NCBI GenBank assembly: GCA_021829015.1
Contig: JAJZOJ010000041.1
Span: forward strand, 1 to 17,739
Length of the DNA: 17,739 nt
Direction of reading: 5' to 3'
Origin: Microcaldota archaeon
GTDB lineage: Archaea > Micrarchaeota > Micrarchaeia > Micrarchaeales > Micrarchaeaceae
The notes under the pieces are model-generated. The model searched no databases and had not been told where the DNA came from. It saw nothing but the letters and a program-made list of their open reading frames with translations. The translations under genes were made by a program, and so were the position numbers. This document shows, in pieces, positions 1 through 5,448 of the stretch; positions within the stretch are counted from its first letter, which is position 1; each line of letters opens with the position of its first letter.

Positions 1-1
1 T

Positions 2-178
2 TCAAGAGCCAGAATCTTGGGCTTCTTGAACAAACTTATCGAACTCTTTCATCTCCTTGGCGCTTTCTATAAGACCTAAGATTATCTCACTATAAGTCTC
101 CCGAGGATACTTCTTGATCTGCTTCAGAGCCTTAACCACTGACTTGCTTAGTTGTACTGTAGTTACTTCATCAGACAT
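2..178 (-). CDS. Short ribbon-helix-helix antitoxin-like protein, C-terminus doubtful
   Basis: The 58-residue reading runs from an ATG at 178 to a TGA at 4-2. An AGGTG Shine-Dalgarno site (complement 186-190) lies 7 bases upstream, which favours this start over the longer ATG at 208. The N-terminal strand (TTVQLSKSVVKAL) followed by two helices containing KYPRETYSEII is the usual layout of small archaeal RHH antitoxins of the VapB/DUF7557 kind. These dimerise, repress their own promoter and neutralise a VapC-type toxin encoded just downstream; the toxin would lie outside the window. The last residues (after VQEAQ) fall in a 21-base stretch identical to 1170-1190 inside the ATPase gene. Family members, from memory, usually continue further, so the stop may be artificial. 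A TATA-like AT stretch (199-222) lies upstream. Family call is moderate; the C-terminus is unreliable. Confidence 0.55.
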   Translation of the reverse strand: MSDEVTTVQLSKSVVKALKQIKKYPRETYSEIILGLIESAKEMKEFDKFVQEAQDSGS

Positions 179-198
179 TATATGACACCTATAGTTAA

Positions 199-222
199 TA
201 TATAACATATTATATATTTAAG
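199..222 (-). promoter_or_regulatory. TATA-like promoter of the antitoxin-like gene
   Basis: An AT-only run reading TAAATATATAATATG on the minus strand lies about 25-40 bases upstream of the ATG at 178, with the AGGTG site between. The placement fits an archaeal promoter with a short leader. The exact box cannot be chosen in so AT-rich a stretch. Confidence 0.5.
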
Positions 223-274
223 CCTTTGCTTTGCTAGACTAGGGACTACTTTGGGCCATGGTCCGTCCTTGATC

Positions 275-314
275 CGCATCGAGCACAAGATGTGCGTCAG
301 GTGCATCTCCGACA
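275..314. repeat. Imperfect hairpin repeat, upstream copy
   Basis: This stretch matches 1728-1773 downstream of the ATPase gene. Shared blocks are CGCATCG, AGCACAAGATG and TCTCCGACAA, with substitutions between them and a 5-base insertion in the downstream copy. Both copies can fold: here AGATG (288-292) pairs with CATCT (303-307), with wobble pairs closing a short loop. The two copies bracket the ATPase gene and its control region. Function unknown: a structured RNA tail, a small mobile-unit boundary or a remnant are all possible. Confidence 0.6.
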
Positions 315-323
315 ACACATTTT

Positions 324-382
324 ATAATGTCTTATGAAAAAGACAATATTTAAATATTTATGTCTCCTATATAAGACATTAT
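324..382 (+). promoter_or_regulatory. ATPase promoter with twin TGTCT-N8-AGACA dyads and an outer 12-bp inverted repeat
   Basis: A 14-base palindrome AATATTTAAATATT (345-358) contains the TATA box, about 25-35 bases before the ATG at 381. It sits between two 18-base dyads, 328-345 and 361-378, each reading TGTCT-N8-AGACA. The two match each other at 13 of 18 positions, and their starts are 33 bases apart, about three helical turns. The outermost arms, 324-335 and 371-382, form an exact 12-bp inverted repeat, and the right arm covers the first bases of the start codon. The arrangement is that expected of a repressor with two dimer sites occluding the TATA box and start. The regulator is unknown; the RHH-type protein at 178-2 is one candidate. 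Confidence 0.7.
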
Positions 383-1700
383 GAAGGAAGAGTTCCGCTA
401 CGTTATAAGTGAATGGCTTGCTAGAAAACTGCCAGAAACTGTAGCGAGGGATGTGAAGATAGACCTAAATGCAGATAAGGTCATAGCAATAGCTGGAGTA
501 AGACGTGCAGGTAAGACCTACCTGCTCTTCGACACGATAAAAAAGCTGGCTGAAACCGGAGTGCCTAGGGAGAACGTACTTTACATAAATTTTGATGATG
601 ATAGGCTAATGAATCTAGCAAGCAGCGATCTTGATGATATACTGAGCGCTTATCATGAGCTATCATCGCCTAAAAAGGACGTAAGCATTTTCTTGTTCTT
701 GGATGAAATACAGAACGTAAAGAATTGGGAGCTATGGATTAGGAGGATATACGACTCGAAGAAATACAGGATATTCATAACGGGTTCTAGCTCCAAACTC
801 CTAAGCAGAGAAATTGCCACTTCGTTGGTAGGAAGGAACATAACTTATGTGCTGTATCCTTTCTCTTTCAGAGAGTTCCTATCCGCAAAAGGCATGAAGA
901 TGAGGAAAGATGTCTTATACGGTAATGAACGCCATAAGGTCAATGCTTTAGCAAAAGAATACATGATAGATGGTGGATTTCCGGAAACAGCATTTGAAGC
1001 AGATAGTGAAACAAAGAAGAAGATAATAAGCTCCTATTACGATGCTATATTGTACAGAGACATAATAAGCAGGTACAGGATTGAAGATGCAAACAGATTG
1101 GAGATGGTCTTCAGATATGCGATTAACACATATAGCAGTGGATTCAGTACTGTAAAGCTCTACAACTACTTCAAGAGCCAGAATCTTGGGATAAGCAGGC
1201 AGACGATAAACAACTTTATCAAGTTTGGCGAACAGACGTTCCTCTTCTACCAGCTTTTGCAATTCTTCAAGGGCTTCAAGAGATCAAATCAGTCTAGAAA
1301 GAAACTGTACGTTGTTGACAATGCGATAATAAGCTTGCTGATATCCAACCTCGAATACGGAAAGTTGCTGGAAAATGCCGTATTAATTGAGCTTTTGCGC
1401 AGGAAGGAGCAGAATCCATCCATGGGGATAAACTATCTGAATAACAAGGATGGTGAGGTTGATTTTGTGATTTCAGAAGGAGGATCAGTGACAGAGCTTA
1501 TACAGGTAACTTACGAACTTAATCAAAAGAATATAGAAAGAGAACTGCATCCCCTCCTAAGCGCTATGAAGGAGCTTAGGCCCAAGAGGAGCGTGGTAGT
1601 AACTTTTAATGCGATAGATAAAGCACTGGCTGTAGACAAGAGCATAGAGGCACTGACATTCGTGCAATGGGCACTCGGCGCACGCAATGGGAAATCGTAG
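381..1700 (+). CDS. Stand-alone AAA_14/DUF4143-family ATPase
   Basis: 439 residues. Walker A is GVRRAGKT at about 39-46; Walker B is the hydrophobic strand ending in LDEIQ at 107-111; ITGSSSKLLS near 133-142 fits the sensor region, followed by LYPFSFREF, a hallmark of this family. The C-terminal half contains the DUF4143 module with a winged-helix-like NYFKSQNLGISRQTINNF and a nuclease-fold-like EVDFVI segment near residue 360. The pattern matches the predicted archaeal/bacterial ATPases (COG1373, PF13173 plus PF13635), widespread accessory genes whose cellular role is poorly known. The ATG follows the operator-rich promoter directly, suggesting leaderless or very short-leader expression. Base composition is visibly AT-richer (AAA, ATA, TTT codons) than the genes after 3.6 kb, consistent with acquired DNA. 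It appears complete, with no partner gene. Confidence 0.9.
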   Translation: MKEEFRYVISEWLARKLPETVARDVKIDLNADKVIAIAGVRRAGKTYLLFDTIKKLAETGVPRENVLYINFDDDRLMNLASSDLDDILSAYHELSSPKKDVSIFLFLDEIQNVKNWELWIRRIYDSKKYRIFITGSSSKLLSREIATSLVGRNITYVLYPFSFREFLSAKGMKMRKDVLYGNERHKVNALAKEYMIDGGFPETAFEADSETKKKIISSYYDAILYRDIISRYRIEDANRLEMVFRYAINTYSSGFSTVKLYNYFKSQNLGISRQTINNFIKFGEQTFLFYQLLQFFKGFKRSNQSRKKLYVVDNAIISLLISNLEYGKLLENAVLIELLRRKEQNPSMGINYLNNKDGEVDFVISEGGSVTELIQVTYELNQKNIERELHPLLSAMKELRPKRSVVVTFNAIDKALAVDKSIEALTFVQWALGARNGKS

Positions 1701-1727
1701 CTTGTGGAGCGGGGGTTGGAAGTGAAG

Positions 1728-1773
1728 CGCATCGCCCGAAGCACAAGATGAGCCGCAGGCACGTCTCCGACAA
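1728..1773. repeat. Imperfect hairpin repeat, downstream copy
   Basis: Second copy of the repeat at 275-314. Here AGATG (1746-1750) can pair with CGTCT (1762-1766), and inner GC/GC pairs replace wobbles of the first copy, so the hairpin survives sequence change. Bases 1730-1743 are also identical to 3541-3554, the 3' end of tRNA-Asn plus flank, in the same orientation. Role unknown. Confidence 0.55.
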
Positions 1774-1816
1774 GGAGGATTTAAATAAGGGATTTTGATT
1801 GATGTAAATCGTATAG

Positions 1817-1845
1817 TTTTATTTAAATTATTTAAACATATAAGA
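1817..1845 (+). promoter_or_regulatory. TATA-rich promoter of the DUF488 gene
   Basis: The run TTTTATTTAAATTATTTAAAC lies about 55-80 bases upstream of the ATG at 1898, implying a leader of roughly 35-40 bases. A GGTG site at 1887-1890 then serves as ribosome binding site, 7 bases from the start. Confidence 0.55.
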
Positions 1846-1897
1846 AATGTACAGGACGGGGTAGGGTACTGAAAATAAGTTAGTATGGTGCCAACTT

Positions 1898-2422
1898 ATG
1901 GCTAAAAATAAGCAGATGGTTTTTACTATAGGCCACTCAACACGCAAGCTCAGCGAGTTTGTGAGGCTGCTGGATACATACAAGATAAAGGAACTGGTAG
2001 ATATACGCACCATACCAAAGTCCAGGGCCAACCCTCAGTTCAACGAGAAAAGGCTAGCTGCTGGTCTGAAAAGGCATCACATACGCTACAGGCATATGAA
2101 AGGACTTGGAGGCCTCAGGCGTCCGTTGAAGGATTCAGCCAATACGTACTGGTACAATGCGTCATTCAGAGGCTTCGCAGACTATATGCAGACGAGCGAG
2201 TTCAGAGAGAGCCTCACCGAGCTTATAAGCCTAGCGAAGAAAAGGCAGACGGCCATAATGTGTGCAGAGGCAGTACCATGGAGATGCCACAGATCGCTGA
2301 TAGCTGATGCGCTTCTGGTCAGAGGCATGGATGTCAGGCACATCTTCAGCCCGACCAATTCAAAACCTCATGAACTAACAAAAAGCGCAAAGGTGAACAG
2401 GCTGAATATAGTGTATAAATAA
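1898..2422 (+). CDS. DUF488 family protein
   Basis: 174 residues. The family signatures are present in order: FTIGHSTR near residues 9-16, VDIRTIPKSRANPQF around 37-51, an internal YRHMKGLGGLR segment, and a C-terminal MCAEAVPWRCHRSLIA at about 125-140. The paired CAE...CHR motif is the most conserved part of this DUF488 branch (COG5483) and is suspected to be catalytic or metal/nucleotide-binding; no activity is established. Length is normal for the family. The gene is followed by a membrane-protein gene on the same strand after 14 bases, so the two are probably co-transcribed. A second, different DUF488 protein (YeaO type) occurs at 17148-17588. No sign of truncation. Confidence 0.88.
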   Translation: MAKNKQMVFTIGHSTRKLSEFVRLLDTYKIKELVDIRTIPKSRANPQFNEKRLAAGLKRHHIRYRHMKGLGGLRRPLKDSANTYWYNASFRGFADYMQTSEFRESLTELISLAKKRQTAIMCAEAVPWRCHRSLIADALLVRGMDVRHIFSPTNSKPHELTKSAKVNRLNIVYK

Positions 2423-2436
2423 CTGGTCTGCAAGAT

Positions 2437-2868
2437 ATGCTTGGTATGTTTATGGATAATGTTGCTGCAACGAGCAAGATGGTAAGGCTTTACATAGCTA
2501 CGGGTTTCTTGTATTTCGTAATCGGTACGATACTCCTTGCTTTTAACCTGTCAGGCGAAGTTGCTGCAGGTAGAGACCCGATATTCATACTATTATTGTA
2601 TGGTTTCGTCACGCAACTGATTTTTGGCGTCTCATACATTTTTGTGCCAGGGGTCTCACGCCACAGCGGAGCAAATTATAAGGTCATAATCGCAGAATAC
2701 GTCCTTCTAAACGCAGGGATAATCGCATTCGAGGGTGTTGCGCTCACAGGACAGAAGGATGCTGTAGTAATCCTGGGAGGGTTGATAGTGATGATCGTGG
2801 CTGTTTTGTTGCATGCAGTTAACATATGGCGCACGATAATCGGCAGGAAAAGCGGGAATACGACATAG
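2437..2868 (+). CDS. Four-helix integral membrane protein
   Basis: 143 residues with four clear hydrophobic segments at about 18-38, 49-71, 82-103 and 109-131, short loops and a basic C-terminus, which predicts an inner-membrane protein with both ends on the same side. The second helix ends in QLIFGVSYIFVPGVSRH, which is reminiscent of heme-bearing NnrS or oxidase subunit I-like small membrane proteins; H76 and H126 are the only histidines and could be ligands, but this is a weak resemblance. Two starts are possible, ATG 2437 and ATG 2452; neither has a good ribosome site. It follows the DUF488 gene by 14 bases and its stop lies 8 bases from the convergent hemerythrin stop. Function not assigned. 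Confidence 0.75.
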   Translation: MLGMFMDNVAATSKMVRLYIATGFLYFVIGTILLAFNLSGEVAAGRDPIFILLLYGFVTQLIFGVSYIFVPGVSRHSGANYKVIIAEYVLLNAGIIAFEGVALTGQKDAVVILGGLIVMIVAVLLHAVNIWRTIIGRKSGNTT

Positions 2869-2876
2869 CGTGAGGA

Positions 2877-3440
2877 TTATACCATCCTTGATAGTGCCTC
2901 CATCTTTGCTTTATCATCGATATAATTATCTATCCACGGATACATGTCTTCTTCCTCCATCTTATCATGTGCTGCCAGCAACTGCTCCAAGTCATTCTCA
3001 AGGGTTGTATCTCTGGCTTTTAAGCTATCAGCCAATCCCCTTAGATCATCTTTAATCCTGTTATGCTGCGCTATCAGTTCGTCTATCATCGGTGAATCGT
3101 CCCCCATCTTCTTCTTGGCAAGCGGGAATAGGATATCCTCCTCCCATTTTATATGACGCTCGATGCCTGCCCTAAATTCCAAAAAGAGTTGCTCTGCTTC
3201 TGCCACTTTTTTCGATTTCCTGAACTCCTGGAAAATGTAGTCAAGCCTTGAATGGTCCCTGGACATGAATCCGTATATGTCTTGCTCCCTCTTAGAGTAG
3301 GCGCTCTTTGCCTGCTTCCATACGTCCCATGCGATGGCAAACTTTATTATCTGCGGTTCTGTGCCTTTTGTTGCTTCATCCAACGTAAGTTTGTACTTGG
3401 TCTTCATGTATTCCAAGAACTCTTTATCGTACTGTTCCAT
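2877..3440 (-). CDS. Hemerythrin (HHE) domain protein
   Basis: 187 residues from the ATG at 3440. A longer frame reaches 3521, but a TATA-like element (3455-3472) sits about 20-30 bases upstream of 3440, so a leaderless start there is preferred. The four-helix di-iron signature is complete: H63 (SRDH), H96-x3-E100 (RHIKWEE), H126 (AQH) and H158-x3-E162 (AHDKMEEED). The extra N-terminal 60 residues are helical, with no known domain recognised. Family members bind O2 or NO, sense them, or repair iron-sulfur centres (RIC/YtfE-like); which applies here cannot be told. No membrane segment is seen, so it should be cytoplasmic. The convergent neighbour is the four-helix membrane protein, which may act in the same gas or redox process. 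Confidence 0.88.
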   Translation of the reverse strand: MEQYDKEFLEYMKTKYKLTLDEATKGTEPQIIKFAIAWDVWKQAKSAYSKREQDIYGFMSRDHSRLDYIFQEFRKSKKVAEAEQLFLEFRAGIERHIKWEEDILFPLAKKKMGDDSPMIDELIAQHNRIKDDLRGLADSLKARDTTLENDLEQLLAAHDKMEEEDMYPWIDNYIDDKAKMEALSRMV

Positions 3441-3454
3441 ACGGTATGTGTTGT

Positions 3455-3472
3455 CTTTTAAGCAATTTAAGC
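3455..3472 (-). promoter_or_regulatory. TATA element of the hemerythrin gene
   Basis: Minus-strand CGCTTAAATTGCTTAAAAG contains two overlapping TATA-like boxes, the distal one centred about 28 bases from the ATG at 3440. No Shine-Dalgarno site precedes that ATG, so a leaderless transcript is likely. Confidence 0.55.
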
Positions 3473-3477
3473 GTTGT

Positions 3478-3504
3478 GGGATGCGGTGTGTGCCGCAAAT
3501 TCCC
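3478..3504. other. Hairpin between tRNA-Asn and the hemerythrin promoter
   Basis: GGGATGCGG pairs with CCGCA plus TCCC, giving a 5-bp plus 4-bp stem with a 3-base bulge around a TGTGTG loop. It lies 40 bases after the tRNA 3' end on the minus strand and just upstream of the hemerythrin TATA box. It could end or stabilise the tRNA transcript or bind a regulator. No T-run follows. Confidence 0.45.
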
Positions 3505-3543
3505 ATTGGACTATTGAGCACTGTGGTCGACCCTGAATGCCAT

Positions 3544-3615
3544 CGCCCGAAGCAGGGATTGAACCTGCGACCTATTGGTTAACAGCCAATCGCTCTACCA
3601 CTGAGCTATTCGGGC
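3544..3615 (-). tRNA. tRNA-Asn (anticodon GTT)
   Basis: The 72-base minus-strand sequence folds as a full cloverleaf: acceptor GCCCGAA with TTCGGGC, D arm GCTC/GAGC with AGTGGTA loop, anticodon stem ATTGG/CCAAT with loop CTGTTAA (anticodon GTT), a 5-base variable loop, and T arm GCAGG/CCTGC with TTCAATC loop. The discriminator is G, as expected for Asn. CCA is not encoded, since ATG follows. No intron. No TATA box precedes it, only a 65-base polypurine tract, so it may be transcribed together with the upstream gene at 3681-4394 and cut out. Confidence 0.97.
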
Positions 3616-3680
3616 ATCTCATCTTTTTTCTTTTTCTTTTCTTTTTTCTTTTCTTCTTTCTTATCTTCTTTCTTATCCTT
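3616..3680 (-). other. Polypurine tract reading in frame as a Lys/Glu-rich tail
   Basis: On the minus strand this is almost pure purine (AAG, GAA, AAA, GAT units). Read in the frame of the preceding gene beyond its TGA, it gives about 24 codons, nearly all Lys, Glu and Asp, before a TAG at 3608-3606 inside the tRNA. It may be a coding tail lost through a stop codon, a leader for tRNA transcription, or simple low-complexity DNA. On the plus strand it is a long T-rich run. Confidence 0.6.
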
Positions 3681-4394
3681 TCATTTCTGCTTGAAGAACG
3701 GGAACGGTGCCTTGAGATTAACGGTCTTTATGTATATCGAGGAATTGTCTGCGAATGAGTCGACTGCAGATGCCTTCCCGGTCATGTAGTTGTACCTTAT
3801 CGCGCCGAAGGGCTTCTCGAATGGGGCCTTCGTGAAGGTGAAGACCTTCGTTCCCGACTCCCTGAACATGTCGAACGTTCCTGTTATGTGGTCCGAATTG
3901 TCGAAGAACGCGTATATCTTCGGGCTGCCGTCCTCGTGCATTGCCGCGAGCGCCTTGACGAAGGAGTCGAAGTCAGTTGCCTTTACGTTCGTTACCGAAT
4001 CGTTGGGCAGCTTTCCCTCCGAATATGGGTTAGATTCCAGCACCATTATGGGCACCCTCAATGACTTGAATTCAGGGTGATCAGGCATGCTGTCGGTTAT
4101 CTCCGCATGCTCGATTCCCTCCACATCAGGGTCGTATAGCAGGAATTTCCCGATTGCCTTTGACCTTATGAAGTATATGAGCCTGGTGTCCCCCATCTTT
4201 TCCCCCTGCACTGATAGCATGTATTCCGAATTATCCCTGAAGGCCTTTATGTGGCTGGAGCGGCCCATCAGCTGCCTTGCAAGGTCCCGCATCGAGTCCA
4301 GCTCGATGTAGAACGCATGCAGCCCCTTCTCGGCGCCGGGCCTCCCCTTCTTCGCCCCTTTCTCCTTCCTCGCCGCGTTTGCCTTCTTTGCCAT
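3681..4394 (-). CDS. Unknown protein with basic N-terminus
   Basis: 237 residues; not recognised. An AGGGTG ribosome site (complement 4400-4405) lies 5 bases before the ATG at 4394, making the start secure. Residues 2-24 are Lys/Arg/Gly-rich and probably disordered or nucleic-acid contacting. The rest is a soluble alternation of strands and helices with no signal peptide or membrane segment: segments such as LIYFIRSKAIGKFLLYD and KIYAFFDNSDH look like core strands. Codon use is the GC-richer type of its downstream neighbours. The TGA at 3683-3681 is followed in frame by a Lys/Glu-rich stretch that runs into tRNA-Asn, so the natural protein could once have been about 24 residues longer. Probably lineage-restricted. 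Confidence 0.8.
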   Translation of the reverse strand: MAKKANAARKEKGAKKGRPGAEKGLHAFYIELDSMRDLARQLMGRSSHIKAFRDNSEYMLSVQGEKMGDTRLIYFIRSKAIGKFLLYDPDVEGIEHAEITDSMPDHPEFKSLRVPIMVLESNPYSEGKLPNDSVTNVKATDFDSFVKALAAMHEDGSPKIYAFFDNSDHITGTFDMFRESGTKVFTFTKAPFEKPFGAIRYNYMTGKASAVDSFADNSSIYIKTVNLKAPFPFFKQK

Positions 4395-4517
4395 GTTTAC
4401 ACCCTGGGATTAGACCTGTACATTCAGTATTGTTTGTATTGCTTGCTTGACCGTCCTGATGCCTTATTGATGCCTTATGAGTATTATGATGGCTGCCCTG
4501 TGCTTATGCCCCGCCTC
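4395..4517. other. Gene-free spacer with an 11-base tandem repeat
   Basis: The 123-base gap between two minus-strand genes contains two adjacent copies of TGATGCCTTAT (4457-4467 and 4468-4478) and the AGGGTG ribosome site of the gene starting at 4394. No convincing TATA box or T-tract terminator is visible, so the two flanking genes may share a transcript. Confidence 0.5.
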
Positions 4518-5366
4518 TTAGCCCAAATGCGCTGCTGATGCCACAGCATGGGCCAGCATGCTTATCAGGTACATTATGCCGTATGCGGGCGCGTATATTA
4601 TCGGGAATGCCACAGCTCCCTCCCCAAGTGCCGCATAGTCGTTGCCTATGGTCGCCTTGGTAGTGAGGGTTATGTTGCTCTGCTTGTATATGAGCGGGCT
4701 GGCTATTGAGCTGGCGTAGAGCTGGATGTCGTACTTCCCGGGCTCGTCCTCGTATATCGGATAGACGAAATGCCCCGTGGTGTGGTGGAGCGCTATTACC
4801 GTTGTGCTGGTGTTCCATGCCGGAAGGCCATGCACAGTTATGTTGAATGGGCTGTCGGATACCCCCGTATTGTTTATCGATACGTATACGTCTGCAGGCA
4901 CCCCCGGAGCGGTATCTATAGTTGACGGGGTTACATTGAGCTTGAAGACGTCAGGGGTTACATTGACGTATGCCATGAAGCTCAGGCTGCCCAGCCTGGA
5001 GTAATTGCCAAGGTTTATCGCGGTTAGGTTGAATGCGTATGTACCGTTTGCGGTGTCTGGCGCAACTGTTATCCTTATCGATGGCGTTGATGTGTATAGC
5101 GGTGAATTCTGGGTCAGCCATCCCTGCGGCAGTGATGATGCATAAAGCTCGTCCCAGCCTATATTGTAGGACCTGCCGCTGCTGTTAGCGGTTTCTGCTG
5201 ATATCGTTATGTAGAAGGTCTGGCCCTGCCCCACCTTTCCCAAATATATGCTGCCGTTCTGCCGTATCGTGGCATTGAAGGGCTCGGTTATGTTGACGTA
5301 GGAGGCGCCTGCCATGGCTGGAATGATTATTGCAATTGCCAATGCGAACGCCAGGGCGGCCCTCAT
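4518..5366 (-). CDS. Secreted, membrane-anchored sequon-rich surface protein
   Basis: 282 residues. An N-terminal signal peptide is clear: a short start MRAALAF, a hydrophobic core to about residue 19 and an AGA-type cleavage region. The mature part is beta-rich, Thr/Ser/Asn-rich and carries 13 N-x-S/T sequons, the expected sites for archaeal N-glycosylation. A second hydrophobic segment at about 250-278 (FPIIYAPAYGIMYLISML) would anchor the C-terminus in the membrane, leaving the body outside. The middle (PGVPADVYVSINNTG) resembles the Ig-like/NEW3 beta-sandwich repeats of archaeal envelope proteins, so a role in the cell envelope is likely; no specific function is recognised. An AGGTG site lies 5 bases before the ATG and a TATA box (5396-5404) 30-38 bases upstream, so it has its own promoter. 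Confidence 0.85.
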   Translation of the reverse strand: MRAALAFALAIAIIIPAMAGASYVNITEPFNATIRQNGSIYLGKVGQGQTFYITISAETANSSGRSYNIGWDELYASSLPQGWLTQNSPLYTSTPSIRITVAPDTANGTYAFNLTAINLGNYSRLGSLSFMAYVNVTPDVFKLNVTPSTIDTAPGVPADVYVSINNTGVSDSPFNITVHGLPAWNTSTTVIALHHTTGHFVYPIYEDEPGKYDIQLYASSIASPLIYKQSNITLTTKATIGNDYAALGEGAVAFPIIYAPAYGIMYLISMLAHAVASAAHLG

Positions 5367-5395
5367 GAATGCACCTAGATTGTTTCGAATACTAC

Positions 5396-5404
5396 TAATT
5401 TAAT
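5396..5404 (-). promoter_or_regulatory. TATA box of the surface-protein gene
   Basis: Minus-strand ATTAAATTA lies 30-38 bases before the ATG at 5366, with the AGGTG ribosome site (complement 5372-5376) between them. This separates the gene from the pilin gene upstream. Confidence 0.55.
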
Positions 5405-5448
5405 CCTTTTGCATGGGTTTGGGATACCTGCACAAGGGCATGACGGGC

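Noticed and set aside
275..316. Hairpin repeat considered as an H/ACA RNA because ACA follows the stem
   Set aside because: The stem is too short and there is no internal pseudouridylation pocket; ACA alone is not evidence.
327..353. An eight-codon open frame in the ATPase leader (ATGTCTTATGAA onwards)
   Set aside because: It lies within the operator palindromes, lies mostly upstream of or inside the TATA box and so would not be transcribed, and has no ribosome site.
3441..3521. A 27-residue N-terminal extension of hemerythrin
   Set aside because: It overlaps the hairpin and the TATA element, and has no ribosome site; the leaderless start at 3440 fits better.
3616..3680. T-rich plus-strand run considered as a transcription terminator
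   Set aside because: No plus-strand gene lies upstream to be terminated; flanking genes are on the minus strand.
4457..4478. Tandem TGATGCCTTAT copies considered as a C/D box guide RNA
   Set aside because: There is no properly spaced C box (RTGATGA) with D box (CTGA) pair and no terminal stem on either strand.
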